Positions 1 to 9,955 of a stretch of 64,000 nucleotides of DNA are shown here, in pieces. Both the position numbers and the translations under genes were made by a program. The notes under the pieces were generated by a model that ran no database searches, had not been told where the DNA came from, and worked only from the letters and a program-made list of their open reading frames with translations. This DNA is from Polynucleobacter necessarius (lineage in GTDB: Bacteria; Pseudomonadota; Gammaproteobacteria; Burkholderiales; Burkholderiaceae). The stretch is taken from positions 1,466,939-1,530,938 of the forward strand of contig NZ_LT606949.1 of NCBI RefSeq assembly GCF_900095215.1. Reading direction: 5' to 3'. Positions within the stretch are counted from its first letter, which is position 1, and every line of letters begins with the position of its first letter.

Positions 1-60
1 CCATTGGCCCGCATTCTTGAATCCACCGGGATCAATAAAAGAATAATCCGCGACACATGA
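1..60 (+). CDS. 3' end of a probable AmgK-like (N-acetylmuramate/aminoglycoside-type) kinase, partial
   Basis: An open frame enters from the left edge and ends in TGA at 58-60. Only 19 codons are visible, reading PLARILESTGINKRIIRDT. The family guess rests on two things: the next gene is a MurU-type nucleotidyltransferase, which in many proteobacteria follows the anomeric sugar kinase amgK directly, and a PLARLL-like tail is common at AmgK C-termini. The two genes overlap as ATGA (57-60), which suggests translational coupling. Too little is visible to judge whether the kinase is intact. Confidence 0.45.
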   Translation, partial: PLARILESTGINKRIIRDT

Positions 61-776
61 TGAATCAGAGCGATCTCATTCCTTGTTTTTGACTGGCAGC
101 TGGCAGAGGTGAGCGCATGCGTCCTCTTACCGATTCCTTACCAAAACCACTTTTAACAATCCAACATAAATCCCTGCTGCAGTGGCACTTCGATGCCTTG
201 GCTAAGGCAGGCATTCAAAATGTAGTCATAAACCACGCTTGGTTTGGCGAAAAAATTGAATCGACTTTGGGTGATGGGCGGCAATTTTGTCTCCGTATTC
301 AATATTCCCCCGAGGGACAGGCCCTAGAAACAGCAGGTCGAATTTGCAAGGCATTACCCATCATCGCCCCTGCAGACTATTTCCTCGTTATCAACGGTGA
401 TGTATTTAGCCCGAACTTGCCAATTGCCCAGCTTTTGGAAATGATCACCAAAATGCGAACGGATGCCAGCAAGCCCTTGGCGCACTTATTGATGGCCCCA
501 AATCCCGTTCAACATCCCGAGGGTGATTTTTACTTACAAGACTCCATAGTTAGTAGCGCGGGGGCTATAGGCGCTGAAAAGCTGACTTTTTCTGGCATTG
601 GGATTTATCAAAAGGATCTATTCAAGGGCCTTGAAATGGGGGCGCTTTCCAAGCTCGCGCCTTTATTAAGAACCGAAATGGAGCAAAATAAAGTGTCTGG
701 TGAAAAATATATCGGTCCATGGCACGATGTAGGCACACCACAACGCTTACAAGAGCTCAATGCAGCCTATGAATAA
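57..776 (+). pseudogene. murU: N-acetylmuramate-1-phosphate uridylyltransferase (MurU-type), interrupted by an in-frame TGA near the start
   Basis: MurU-type enzymes make UDP-MurNAc from MurNAc-1-phosphate and UTP during peptidoglycan recycling. The frame opens at ATG 57, overlapping the upstream stop, and reads MMNQSDLIPCF, then TGA (90-92), then LAAGRGERMRPLTDSLPKPL. The last stretch is the signature nucleotide-binding loop of the family. The rest of the frame is undamaged, through the metal-site INGDVFSP region to the C-terminal GPWHDVGTPQRL, so the only visible lesion is one nonsense codon at codon 12. Restart at ATG 117 would give 219 residues but would remove the LAAGRGER half of the catalytic loop, so that product is unlikely to work. 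Two readings remain possible: a pseudogene, or a truncated protein from the internal ATG. I favour the pseudogene. Confidence 0.75.
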
Positions 777-2136
777 AACGGATATTTATCAGCTTCGCAG
801 AAATCAATTAGCAAAACAAATTTTCGCCAAGACTGGCGGAGGCATTGCTGTTGTATCTACCGCGCCCGAATTAGCACGCAACCGCGATAGTGAATTTCCT
901 TATCGCCATGACAGTGACTTTTACTACCTAACAGGCTTTGAAGAACCAGGCGCGACGCTCGTAATGAAGGTGATAGGCAAAGGAAAAAATCTCCAATTGC
1001 AATCTCACCTATTTTGTAGACCCAAAGATCCAGAGAGGGAAATCTGGGATGGAATTCGTCTAGGTCCTGAGGTAGCCCCAGCGACTTTAGGCATTGAGTA
1101 TGCTCACAGCAACCACGGGCTAGATCAAAAACTAGGCGAGCTATTAGCTGATCAAGATGCCGTTTATGTCCGCCTAGCGGAAAGCGCGGAAGCCGATAGG
1201 CGCTTACGTCATTGGATGCAACAAGTACGAGGCCAAGCGCGCTCTGGAGTAAACCCACCCTCAGAGTTTCATGATGTTGAAGCACTTATTCATGAAATGC
1301 GTCTATTTAAAGATGCGCACGAGACCGACATCATGCGCCGCGCCGCCGCCATCTCTGCGCGCGCACATGTACGAGCGATGCAAATTTGTAAACCTGGCAT
1401 GCGCGAGTATCAACTTGAAGCGGAGTTACTGCATGAGTTCCGCAATAGTGGCGCGCAAAGCGTGGCATACAACAGCATTGTTGCTGGGGGCGCGAATTCC
1501 TGCATTCTTCACTATCGTGCAGGCTCAACCGAATTACGTAGTGGTGACCTTTGCCTCATTGATGCTGGCTGCGAATTAGATGGATATGCATCTGACATGA
1601 CTCGAACCTTTCCAATAAGCGGAAAATTTACCGGCCCACAACGCGCTCTATACGACATCACATTAGCCGCGCAAGAAGCTGCGATTGCTATGACAAAGCC
1701 TGGTAATACTTTTATGCAACCACATGAGGCCGCGCTGAAAGTGCTTACCCAAGGCTTGCTAGACGAAAAACTACTCAAGCTCTCAGAATTGGGTTCACCG
1801 AATAACGCGCTTGAAACCGGCGCTTATCGTCGTTTCTATATGCATCGCACCTCACATTGGTTGGGCATGGATGTGCATGACGTGGGCTCTTACCGTGAAG
1901 CTGGGAACGCCCCCTCTGGCGAAGATAAGCCTTGGCGTATTTTGAAGAGCGGCATGGTGATTACAGTTGAACCCGGTCTCTACGTCAGACCTGCGCCTGA
2001 TGTAGATGAAGCCTTCTGGAATATTGGTATTCGCATTGAGGATGATGCCGTCATTAATGATTCTGGATGTGAGTTAATTTCCCGTGGCGCACCTGTCAAA
2101 GCGGATGAAATTGAAGCACTCATGAAAAATATCTAA
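760..2136 (+). CDS. pepP: Xaa-Pro aminopeptidase (aminopeptidase P)
   Basis: This is a cytoplasmic metallopeptidase that removes the N-terminal residue from peptides with proline in second position. The 458 residues have the usual layout: an N-terminal creatinase-like domain with the FPYRHDSDFYYLTGF signature (around residue 45) and a C-terminal pita-bread catalytic domain. The dinuclear metal ligands are visible as IDAG (Asp near 268), SDMTRTF (Asp near 279), the histidine in the SHWLGMDVHD segment, TVEPGLY (Glu near 404) and RIEDD (Glu near 427). The gene overlaps the end of murU by 17 bases. ATG 760 has a weak AAGAG ribosome site; ATG 769 (MNKTDIY) is an alternative start. Order pepP-ubiH is usual in proteobacteria. 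Confidence 0.95.
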   Translation: MQPMNKTDIYQLRRNQLAKQIFAKTGGGIAVVSTAPELARNRDSEFPYRHDSDFYYLTGFEEPGATLVMKVIGKGKNLQLQSHLFCRPKDPEREIWDGIRLGPEVAPATLGIEYAHSNHGLDQKLGELLADQDAVYVRLAESAEADRRLRHWMQQVRGQARSGVNPPSEFHDVEALIHEMRLFKDAHETDIMRRAAAISARAHVRAMQICKPGMREYQLEAELLHEFRNSGAQSVAYNSIVAGGANSCILHYRAGSTELRSGDLCLIDAGCELDGYASDMTRTFPISGKFTGPQRALYDITLAAQEAAIAMTKPGNTFMQPHEAALKVLTQGLLDEKLLKLSELGSPNNALETGAYRRFYMHRTSHWLGMDVHDVGSYREAGNAPSGEDKPWRILKSGMVITVEPGLYVRPAPDVDEAFWNIGIRIEDDAVINDSGCELISRGAPVKADEIEALMKNI

Positions 2137-2153
2137 ATTGATTGATATAAAAA

Positions 2154-3311
2154 ATGAGTTCATCTAGTTGCGATATTTTGATTCAAGGTGGCGGTCCGGT
2201 TGGGTTTGCTTGTACTGCCTGGATCTTGCAGAAATTTCCTGATGCAAAACTAACATTGCTTGATCGCAACCCAATCAATGATGACGATTTAGCGAATACT
2301 GATAGTCGGGGAATTGCTCTTTCGCACGGCAGCAAACTATTGCTAGATACAATCAACGCATGGCCAAAAGAATGCGCCCACATTCATCGCGTACATGTTT
2401 CACAGGCTGGACGCTTTGGTCGGGCGTTAATGACGCGTGAAGAACTAAATCAAGATGCACTAGGGCACATCATTCGCTATCGCGATATTCATATCACGCT
2501 TCGCCAAGCCATACGGGTCATACAGGCGAAAAGTCCCCACTTTACTTGGAAGCATATTCACAAGGACGCCGAAGAGACCGCAATTCAGGCCAAATGTATT
2601 GTGCATGCTGAAGGTGGTTTATTTAAAAAACAAGATTGGGTTGAATCTGGGCGTGACTACGGCCAATCAGCTCTCGTAGGATTAATTGAAGTTGAAAACG
2701 CGTCGTCCCATCAAGCTTGGGAGCGCTTCACCGCCGAGGGCCCTCTGGCAGTTCTGCCAAGTCATTACGGCCAAAATATTTTGAACCTGGTTTGGTGCGG
2801 CTCACCAGAATCTTCACAACAACGTTTACAACTTAGTGATGAAGATTTTTTATCAGAGCTACAAAAAGAATTTGGCTCGCGTATTGGGCGCTTCTTAAAA
2901 ATTCAAGATCGTCGTTTATACGAACTGGGTTTGAACTATCGCAAAGAAATCACCAAAGACAATGAAGTTTGGATTGGTAATGCCGCTCAAACCCTGCACC
3001 CAGTAGCGGGTCAAGGTTTGAACTTAGGATTACGAGACGCCTTTTTGTTAGCTGGAAAATTAGTTGGCGTATTTTCTGGGTCGGCAGAAGATCAATCGTC
3101 AGTCAATTTACAAAATGCGCTCCATGAATATACCCAAAGTCGCAAAGCCGATAGAACAACCACCATTGTTCTCACAGATTTCATGGCCAGAGTATTTACC
3201 TCAAATCTGGCTCCGGTAGTATTCGCTCGTGGGCTGGCTTTGAGCGCTCTTCAATGGCTTCCACCAGTCAAAACAGCCTTAGCTCACCAAATGATGTTTG
3301 GTAGGCGCTAA
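2154..3311 (+). CDS. ubiH: UbiH/UbiF-family FAD-dependent monooxygenase (ubiquinone biosynthesis)
   Basis: This is a flavoprotein hydroxylase of the aromatic-ring monooxygenase family, probably 2-octaprenyl-6-methoxyphenol hydroxylase. Seen in the 385 residues: the N-terminal FAD loop ILIQGGGPVG (residues 8-17), SRGIALS (the substrate/FAD region typical of UbiH), and the second FAD motif GNAAQTLHPVAGQGLNLGLRD near residue 275. Length is normal for the family. It starts 17 bases after pepP and is probably cotranscribed with it. Other ubiquinone genes (ubiB, ubiJ, ubiE) lie about 20 kb away in this window. Assignment to UbiH rather than another ring position comes from the pepP neighbour and is inference. 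Confidence 0.88.
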   Translation: MSSSSCDILIQGGGPVGFACTAWILQKFPDAKLTLLDRNPINDDDLANTDSRGIALSHGSKLLLDTINAWPKECAHIHRVHVSQAGRFGRALMTREELNQDALGHIIRYRDIHITLRQAIRVIQAKSPHFTWKHIHKDAEETAIQAKCIVHAEGGLFKKQDWVESGRDYGQSALVGLIEVENASSHQAWERFTAEGPLAVLPSHYGQNILNLVWCGSPESSQQRLQLSDEDFLSELQKEFGSRIGRFLKIQDRRLYELGLNYRKEITKDNEVWIGNAAQTLHPVAGQGLNLGLRDAFLLAGKLVGVFSGSAEDQSSVNLQNALHEYTQSRKADRTTTIVLTDFMARVFTSNLAPVVFARGLALSALQWLPPVKTALAHQMMFGRR

Positions 3312-3439
3312 AGGGCTCAAATCACCCTCCAAAGATAAACATTCTCCGTTTGATCTATAGCAAGCAATCTGCCTAAAAAATAGGCATACTTGAGGTCAAC
3401 TGTGCTAAAGTGTCATGCTTTCCGCCCCAGTCCTGTCAG

Positions 3440-4456
3440 ATGAATATCGGTCCTCACCTCCTCGCAAATAAGTTATTTGTGGCCCCTATGGCTTGGGTAA
3501 CGGACCGCCCATTTAGGCAGCTTTGCGAAAAATTGGGCGCTGGTTACGCAGTTTCTGAAATAGTGGCGTCAAACGTCCTGCTTTAGAAAAGCGAGAAAAC
3601 ACAACGCCGCGCCAATCATCTTGGCGAATTCAAACCGCTTGCCGTCCAAATTGCGTGATCTGATCCGGCGATGATGGCGGCGGCCGCAAAAAGCAATGTT
3701 GACCATGACGCGCAAATTATTGATATCAATATGGGCTGTCCAGCCAAGAAGGTTTGCAATGTTGCAGCGGGATCGGCTTTGCTACGCGATGAGCCTTTGG
3801 TACAGCAAATTTTAGAAGCAGTGGTAAGCGCAGCTGGCATTGGACCAGATGCAGTGCCGGTGACTTTAAAGATTGGCACAGGCTGGGATCGCGAACATAA
3901 AAACGCAATCGAGATCGCGCGTCTCGCAGAAAAGTCTGGCATCTCCATGTTAACAGTGCATGGTCGTGCGAGAGCCGATCTATATCACGGCGAAGCAGAA
4001 TACGACACTATTACTGCAGTCAAAAACAATGTAAGCATTCCGGTGGTTGCAAATGGCGATATCAATAGCCCAGAGAAAGCGGAGCAAGTCTTAAAGATCA
4101 CCGGGGCCGATGCCATCATGATTGGACGCGCCGCCCAAGGTCGTCCATGGATTTTTCGCGAAATCAATCACTACCTCGAAACAGGCGGTAAGCTTTCCAC
4201 CCCTGAAATCAATGAGATCCAGGCCGTTATGAATGCCCATCTCTTGGAACACTACGAGTTTTATGGCGAGCATATTGGTCTTCGTACCGCTCGTAAACAC
4301 ATTGGCTGGTATTGCAAAGGTTTACGTGATTCCCATGCCTTCCGTCAGCGCATGAATACCGCCGACGATTGCAAGACCCAATTACAAATGGTCAATGACT
4401 ATTTTGACCAGATGAAATCGCATTCTGACCGTTTATTATTTTTAGAAGCAGCTTAG
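3440..4456 (+). pseudogene. dusB: tRNA-dihydrouridine synthase B with two in-frame stop codons
   Basis: DusB reduces a uridine in the tRNA D-loop. One frame of 338 sense codons runs from ATG 3440 (MNIGPHLLANKLFVAPMAW) to TAG 4454-4456 without any indel, but it holds TAG at 3584-3586 (codon 49, where relatives have Trp in LLWxSEKT) and TGA at 3656-3658 (codon 73, Gly in QIAGSDP). APMAGVTDRPF is also changed to APMAWVTDRPF, which fits relaxed selection. Downstream parts look normal: DINMGCPAKKV with the catalytic Cys loop, LTVHGRAR, VVANGDI and IMIGRAAQGRPWIF. A 261-residue fragment could start at ATG 3671, but it would lack the first strands of the FMN barrel. The gene stands directly upstream of fis, the normal dusB-fis arrangement, so transcription may be kept for fis. 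Confidence 0.9.
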
Positions 4457-4515
4457 ACCTGAATTAATTTAGTTTTCTTATTTTTATTTTTTTGTTTTTG
4501 TATTGATAGATTGTT

Positions 4516-4755
4516 ATGACTAATAAGCACCCGATTACCGAATGCATTGAAACCCAATTACAGGACTACCTGAATGACCTTAAAGGAACGGCGCCAACTG
4601 ATATTTATCAAATGGTATTGGCCGTTGTTGAAAAACCGATGTTGGAATTAGTAATGCAACATGCCAAACAAAATCAATCCTTGGCTGCCCAATATCTTGG
4701 CATTAATCGCAACACCTTACATAAAAAGCTAGTTGAACATCAGCTACTCAAGTAA
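4516..4755 (+). CDS. fis: Fis-family nucleoid-associated DNA-binding protein
   Basis: This small DNA-bending regulator of 79 residues (family usually 75-100) has the C-terminal helix-turn-helix of Fis: AKQNQSLAAQYLGINRNTLHKKLVEHQL. The N-terminal helices form the dimer core. It follows the broken dusB by 59 bases; that gap is very T-rich on the plus strand (4467-4510), with no good ribosome site in front of ATG 4516. Because fis usually depends on the dusB promoter, its survival next to a dead dusB suggests that the leader is still transcribed. That last point is inference. Confidence 0.93.
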   Translation: MTNKHPITECIETQLQDYLNDLKGTAPTDIYQMVLAVVEKPMLELVMQHAKQNQSLAAQYLGINRNTLHKKLVEHQLLK

Positions 4756-4801
4756 ATCCTTATAACAAAACCATTTCTTTTAATTAAATCCTCCGAAAAT
4801 T

Positions 4802-6382
4802 ATGATCCGTACAGCCCTCCTCTCCGTCTCAGATAAAAATGGCATCGTACCTTTTGCCAAATCCCTACATGAGCAAGGTATTAAACTGATTTCTACCGGC
4901 GGGACCGCAAAACTCTTGGCCGCAAATAATCTACCAGTGGTTGAAGTCTCTTCCTTAACCAAGTTTCCAGAGATGCTGGATGGTCGTGTAAAAACCCTCC
5001 ACCCCATGGTATACGGCGGTCTATTGGCTCGTAGAGATTTTCCAGAGCATATGGCAGCCTTGAATGAGCATGGTATCGACATGATCGACATGCTCGTCAT
5101 CAATCTCTATCCATTCAATGAGACCGTTGCCAAGGAAAGCTGTTCATTTCAAGAGGCGGTAGAAAATATTGATATTGGTGGCCCAGCCATGTTGCGCGCT
5201 GCCGCAAAGAATCATCAAGATGTCACTGTGTTGATTTCACCAGAAGATTACGCTCCAGTGTTGGCCGAAATGAAGACCAACAAGAATGTGGTTTCTTATA
5301 AGACCAATTTGGCTTTAGCTAAAAAAGTGTTTGCGCATACCGCTCAATATGACGGTGCGATTGCAAACTATCTCTCAGCATTGGGTGATGACTTAGATCA
5401 TAAGGCGCGCACTGCTTATCCAGAGACTCTGCACCTTGCCGTTGAGAAAGTGCAAGAGATGCGTTATGGTGAAAACCCACACCAATCTGCTGCGTTCTAC
5501 AAAGACATCTACCCAGTTGATGGCGCACTAGCAAATTACAAACAGCTACAAGGTAAAGAGCTCTCCTATAACAATATTGCCGATGCTGACTCTGCTTGGG
5601 AATGCGTCAAGAGCTTTACTGGCAATGCTGATGGCGCTGCAGCTTGCGTCATCATTAAGCATGCCAACCCTTGCGGTGTAGCGGTTGGTGCTACGGCGCT
5701 TGAAGCCTATCAAAAGGCATTTAAAACCGATCCTAGCTCTGCCTTTGGCGGCATCATTGCCTTTAACGTTCCCTGTGATGGCGCTGCTGCAGAAGCAATC
5801 TCCAAACAATTCGTAGAAGTATTAATTGCCCCTAGCTTTAGCGATGAAGCTAAAGCGATTTTTGCCGCAAAGCAAAATGTTCGCCTCCTAGAGATCCCAT
5901 TGGGTGCTGCATTTAATACTTTTGATTTCAAACGTGTTGGCGGTGGCTTGCTTGTGCAATCTCCGGACGCTAAAAACGTACTCGAAAATGAAATGCGCGT
6001 TGTGAGCAAGCACCTGCCTACCCCAAGCGAAATGCATGACATGATGTTTGCGTGGCGTGTCGCTAAGTTTGTTAAATCGAATGCGATTGTGTATTGCGCT
6101 AATGGCATGACACTCGGCATCGGCGCAGGCCAAATGAGCCGTGTAGACTCAGCTCGTATGGCAAGTATTAAGGCGGAAAATGCTGGCTTAAGCCTCAAGG
6201 GCTCAGCGGTAGCCAGCGATGCTTTCTTCCCATTCCGCGATGGCTTGGATGTGGTTGTGAATGGTGGTGCTAGCTGTGCGATTCAGCCAGGCGGCAGTAT
6301 GCGTGATGACGAAATCATTGCGGCAGCGAATGAGCATGGGATTGCCATGATCTTTACTGGCACACGTCACTTCCGCCACTAA
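4802..6382 (+). CDS. purH: Bifunctional AICAR transformylase / IMP cyclohydrolase
   Basis: PurH performs the last two steps of IMP synthesis: formyl transfer from 10-formyl-tetrahydrofolate to AICAR, then ring closure. The 526 residues match the family. The N-terminal methylglyoxal-synthase-like domain (residues 1 to about 195) has [10 protein letters not shown] and [12 protein letters not shown]. The transformylase domain follows, with RYGENPHQ, the catalytic KHANPCG (Lys near 286, His near 287), DPSSAFGG and the C-terminal [17 protein letters not shown]. The frame is unbroken. The start ATG 4802 has no clear purine-rich ribosome site. It ends 31 bases before ruvC. Confidence 0.97.
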   Translation: MIRTALLSVSDKNGIVPFAKSLHEQGIKLISTGGTAKLLAANNLPVVEVSSLTKFPEMLDGRVKTLHPMVYGGLLARRDFPEHMAALNEHGIDMIDMLVINLYPFNETVAKESCSFQEAVENIDIGGPAMLRAAAKNHQDVTVLISPEDYAPVLAEMKTNKNVVSYKTNLALAKKVFAHTAQYDGAIANYLSALGDDLDHKARTAYPETLHLAVEKVQEMRYGENPHQSAAFYKDIYPVDGALANYKQLQGKELSYNNIADADSAWECVKSFTGNADGAAACVIIKHANPCGVAVGATALEAYQKAFKTDPSSAFGGIIAFNVPCDGAAAEAISKQFVEVLIAPSFSDEAKAIFAAKQNVRLLEIPLGAAFNTFDFKRVGGGLLVQSPDAKNVLENEMRVVSKHLPTPSEMHDMMFAWRVAKFVKSNAIVYCANGMTLGIGAGQMSRVDSARMASIKAENAGLSLKGSAVASDAFFPFRDGLDVVVNGGASCAIQPGGSMRDDEIIAAANEHGIAMIFTGTRHFRH

Positions 6383-6413
6383 GCAATAAATCATCCTAAA
6401 GTCTGCAACTCAA

Positions 6414-6932
6414 ATGCGCTGGATTGGAATCGACCCAGGTTTACGGACAACCGGTTTTGGCGTCATCGATGTCGATGGCCAAAAGCTGACCTACGTAGCC
6501 TCTGGGACGATTGAGAGTGGTGATCCAACCAAAGGCTTGCCCGAGCGTTTAGGCGCTTTGTATGCTGGCCTGAAAGAAGTTCTAGAGACATATAAACCAG
6601 AGTCCGCCGCGATCGAAGAAGTCTTTTTAAACATCAATCCTCGCTCAACCCTCATGCTTGGTCAGGCAAAGGGTGCCGTCATTGCTGCCCTGGTCTCCGA
6701 AAAACTCCCGGTAGCCGAGTACAGCGCTCTGCGAGTAAAGCAAGCGATTGTGGGCACTGGCCGTGCGGCTAAGCCGCAAGTACAGGAGATGGTTAAGCGT
6801 TTACTTAGATTAAATCGCGCTCCAGGGACGGATGCTTCTGATGCATTAGGCGTTGCCATCTGTGCAGCCCATCATGCGCAAATGCCAAAAGCAATTACAA
6901 CTGCCTTAGCCCCCAAGAAGCGCAGCAAATAA
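6414..6932 (+). CDS. ruvC: Holliday junction resolvase RuvC
   Basis: This endonuclease cuts four-way DNA junctions in recombination repair. The 172 residues begin [19 protein letters not shown], with the first catalytic Asp at residue 7; [13 protein letters not shown] carries the catalytic Glu near 67-68, and [17 protein letters not shown] carries the C-terminal acidic pair near 139-142. Length is standard. It heads a ruvC-ruvA-ruvB order, spaced 47 and 18 bases apart. Confidence 0.96.
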   Translation: MRWIGIDPGLRTTGFGVIDVDGQKLTYVASGTIESGDPTKGLPERLGALYAGLKEVLETYKPESAAIEEVFLNINPRSTLMLGQAKGAVIAALVSEKLPVAEYSALRVKQAIVGTGRAAKPQVQEMVKRLLRLNRAPGTDASDALGVAICAAHHAQMPKAITTALAPKKRSK

Positions 6933-6979
6933 AGAATAAGCAAAAAATATCTAAAGATATTACAGGTTAAGATCTCTAC

Positions 6980-7561
6980 ATGATTGGTCGCATTCAAGGC
7001 ACTCTCGTTTCAGTTCACCCTCCTCGCCTCTTGGTGGACTGCCAAGGCATTGGTTATGAGGTCGATGTACCAATGAGCACTTTGTATCAGCTGCCTCAAG
7101 CTGGCCAAAAAATTACCCTACTGACCCATTTCCAAGTGCGTGAAGATGCGCAACAACTCTTTGGCTTTGCCACCGAAACTGAGCGTGAGGCATTTAGGCA
7201 ACTCATCAAGATTAGCGGTGTTGGCTCCCGTACAGCACTAGCCGTGCTTTCTGGCATGAGTGTGAATGAACTTGCCCAAGCTATTGCACTCCAAGAAGCC
7301 GGTCGATTAACTCAAGTACCTGGTATCGGCAAGAAAACCGCCGAACGTCTTTGCTTGGAACTCAAAGGTAAGCTAGCCCCTGATCTTGGTATTGCTGGCG
7401 GCAAGTCTCAAGCGATTGAAGCGAGTAGTGAGGTGTTACAAGCACTCTTGGCTCTAGGCTACTCAGAAAAAGAAGCGCTCCTTGCGTTAAAGCAGATTCC
7501 GTCGGATACGAGCGTTTCAGATGGTATTCGCATTGGCTTAAAGTACCTTGCAAAGCTATAA
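6980..7561 (+). CDS. ruvA: Holliday junction branch-migration protein RuvA
   Basis: RuvA binds the Holliday junction as a tetramer and loads the RuvB motor. The 193 residues show the N-terminal OB fold ([28 protein letters not shown]), two helix-hairpin-helix elements ([18 protein letters not shown] and [15 protein letters not shown]), and a C-terminal three-helix domain ([19 protein letters not shown]) that contacts RuvB. Intact and of normal length. Confidence 0.96.
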   Translation: MIGRIQGTLVSVHPPRLLVDCQGIGYEVDVPMSTLYQLPQAGQKITLLTHFQVREDAQQLFGFATETEREAFRQLIKISGVGSRTALAVLSGMSVNELAQAIALQEAGRLTQVPGIGKKTAERLCLELKGKLAPDLGIAGGKSQAIEASSEVLQALLALGYSEKEALLALKQIPSDTSVSDGIRIGLKYLAKL

Positions 7562-7579
7562 AACCACTACACTTGCAGC

Positions 7580-8650
7580 ATGGCAATTCACACAGACGAC
7601 CTAAGCTCTATTCCTGAAGATTTACCGGAAGGAAATGACCGCATTGTGAGCGGATCAGCAGGCAATGCTGAAGCCGTCTTTGAAAGAGCGCTGCGCCCAA
7701 AACAACTCGATGAGTATGTTGGTCAAACTAAAGCACGCGCCCAATTAGAAATTTTTATCAGCGCAACCAGAACTCGCCAAGAAGCCTTAGACCACGTTCT
7801 CTTGTTTGGGCCTCCTGGTCTTGGTAAAACCACCTTAGCCCACATCATTGCCAGAGAGCTTGGCGTGAATTTGCGCCAAACCAGCGGCCCAGTCCTGGAC
7901 AGGCCAGGTGATCTTGCTGCCTTGCTCACCAATTTAGAAGAAAACGATGTTCTCTTTATTGATGAGATTCATCGCTTATCTCCAGTTGTAGAAGAAATTC
8001 TCTATCCTGCGCTTGAAGATTACGGCTTAGACATCATGATTGGTGAAGGCCCTGCCGCTCGCAGCGTGAAGATTGATCTCAAGCCCTTCACGCTCATTGG
8101 CGCAACTACTCGAGCCGGAATGCTCACCAACCCATTGCGCGATCGCTTTGGCATTGTGGCAAGACTCGAGTTCTACACCACCGAAGAGCTCACCAAAATT
8201 ATTGATCGCTCCGCAAGCCTGCTAAAAGCTAACATTGATCCAGAGGGCTCAGTAGAAATTGCGAAGCGTGCTCGTGGCACTCCGCGCATTGCCAACCGTC
8301 TACTCCGTCGTGTTCGTGACTATGCAGAAGTCAAAGGCACTGGCACGATTACTAAAGCTATGGCGGATGCTGCGCTGAAGATGCTGGATGTGGATCCAAA
8401 TGGTTTTGATGTCATGGACAGAAAATTGCTGGAAGCGATCCTGCATAAGTTTGATGGCGGCCCTGTGGGTATTGATAACTTAGCAGCAGCCATTGGTGAA
8501 GAACGGGACACAATTGAAGATGTTCTTGAGCCCTACCTCATTCAGCAAGGCTATCTGCAAAGAACATCACGTGGCCGAGTAGCCACTCGCCAAGCTTATG
8601 AACACTTTGGTTTAACACCGCCCAGCGGCAATGCTAGCTTAGATATTTAA
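7580..8650 (+). CDS. ruvB: Holliday junction DNA helicase RuvB
   Basis: This AAA+ ATPase motor drives branch migration. The 356 residues contain Walker [13 protein letters not shown] (near 77), Walker [16 protein letters not shown], sensor 1 [21 protein letters not shown], and a C-terminal winged helix ending FGLTPP. It follows ruvA by 18 bases. Its stop codon (8648-8650) interlocks tail to tail with the tyrS stop (8649-8647 on the minus strand), so there is no room for a separate terminator between the two genes. Confidence 0.97.
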   Translation: MAIHTDDLSSIPEDLPEGNDRIVSGSAGNAEAVFERALRPKQLDEYVGQTKARAQLEIFISATRTRQEALDHVLLFGPPGLGKTTLAHIIARELGVNLRQTSGPVLDRPGDLAALLTNLEENDVLFIDEIHRLSPVVEEILYPALEDYGLDIMIGEGPAARSVKIDLKPFTLIGATTRAGMLTNPLRDRFGIVARLEFYTTEELTKIIDRSASLLKANIDPEGSVEIAKRARGTPRIANRLLRRVRDYAEVKGTGTITKAMADAALKMLDVDPNGFDVMDRKLLEAILHKFDGGPVGIDNLAAAIGEERDTIEDVLEPYLIQQGYLQRTSRGRVATRQAYEHFGLTPPSGNASLDI

Positions 8651-9879
8651 GCTAGCGTCACTTTTGCAAACTTGCGTTTGCTAATCTGCACCACGTAAGT
8701 ACCCGCCGCAACTTTTAACTGTTTATCAGTAATCGTTGCGCCATCAATCTTCACACCATTTTGCTCAATGTTGCGATTGGCTTCTGATGTTGATCGAGCT
8801 AAGCCAGCGGCCTTCAACAGATTGGCGATTTGCATTGGCGCTCCAGAAAGATTGATTTCTGGAATGTCATCTGGCACACCACCTTTAGCACGGTGATTAA
8901 AGTCTTCTAATGCCTTTTCTGCAGCAGCCTGTGAATGAAAGCGCGCAACAATTTCTTGTGCGAGCAGTACTTTGCAATCTTTAGGGTTTCTGCCGGCAGC
9001 CACTTCTTGCTTCATCAAATCAATTTCAGCCATAGGGCGGAATGACAACAATATAAAGTAATCCCACATTAATTCATCGGAGATACTCAAGAGCTTGCCG
9101 AACATCTCACCAGCAGGCTCACTGATGCCAATGTAATTACCTTTGGACTTACTCATCTTGTCCACGCCATCCAAGCCAACCAGCAGCGGCATAGTCAAAA
9201 TACATTGTGGCTCTTGGCCATACTCACGTTGAAGCTCCCGCCCAACTAAGAGATTAAATTTCTGATCAGTGCCACCGAGCTCTAAGTCACTCTTCAAAGC
9301 AACAGAGTCGTAACCCTGCATCAATGGGTACAAGAACTCATGTACAGAGATGGGTACACCACTACGGTAGCGCTTTGTGAAGTCATCGCGCTCTAACATT
9401 TGTGCAACGGTATATCGCGCTGCCAATTGAATCATGCCGCGCGCGCCTAATGGATCGCACCACTCACTGTTGTAGCGCACTTCTGTTCTAGCAGGATCAA
9501 GCACCATGCTTGCTTGACGATAGTAAGTCTCGGCATTGACAGCGATCTCTTCGGCCGTCAAAGGTGGGCGAGTTGCGTTGCGACCCGATGGATCACCAAT
9601 CATGCTGGTGAAATCACCGATCAAGAAAATAACGGTATGGCCTAAATATTGTAACTGACGCAACTTATTTAAAACAACCGTGTGGCCCAAATGAATGTCA
9701 GGCGCAGTTGGATCCAGCCCCAGCTTGATTCTGAGCGGGGTCTTGGTAACCTGGCTGCGAGCCAACTTCTGAACCCAGTCCGCTTCAACCAATAACTCAT
9801 CGCAGCCACGTTTGGTAACTGCGAGCGCCGCAAAGACTTCAGGGGTCAAAGGATATTTTTGTTCTGGTTTAGCTGTCAT
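8647..9879 (-). CDS. tyrS: Tyrosyl-tRNA synthetase
   Basis: This class I synthetase charges tRNA-Tyr. From ATG 9879 ([11 protein letters not shown]) it has 410 residues. Visible motifs: [16 protein letters not shown] (the HIGH box), the tyrosine-site [18 protein letters not shown] (the KMSKS loop), and a C-terminal S4-like RNA-binding domain ([13 protein letters not shown] through the end). An upstream in-frame start at 9963 would add 28 residues unlike the family and would run into the anmK start region, so I reject it. It is divergent from the anmK pseudogene, with a 76-base shared promoter region. Confidence 0.96.
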   Translation of the reverse strand: MTAKPEQKYPLTPEVFAALAVTKRGCDELLVEADWVQKLARSQVTKTPLRIKLGLDPTAPDIHLGHTVVLNKLRQLQYLGHTVIFLIGDFTSMIGDPSGRNATRPPLTAEEIAVNAETYYRQASMVLDPARTEVRYNSEWCDPLGARGMIQLAARYTVAQMLERDDFTKRYRSGVPISVHEFLYPLMQGYDSVALKSDLELGGTDQKFNLLVGRELQREYGQEPQCILTMPLLVGLDGVDKMSKSKGNYIGISEPAGEMFGKLLSISDELMWDYFILLSFRPMAEIDLMKQEVAAGRNPKDCKVLLAQEIVARFHSQAAAEKALEDFNHRAKGGVPDDIPEINLSGAPMQIANLLKAAGLARSTSEANRNIEQNGVKIDGATITDKQLKVAAGTYVVQISKRKFAKVTLA

Positions 9880-9955
9880 GCTGATTCGGATTGCTGATTC
9901 AGGTAAATGAGTAGTTAAATTGCTACAGCATAATTGTCGCATTCCTGAGAGCGCT

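Noticed and set aside
3375-3389. Small inverted repeat (GCCTA / TAGGC) upstream of dusB as a riboswitch or terminator
   Set aside because: The stem is only five base pairs with an A-rich loop and no U tract or conserved core.
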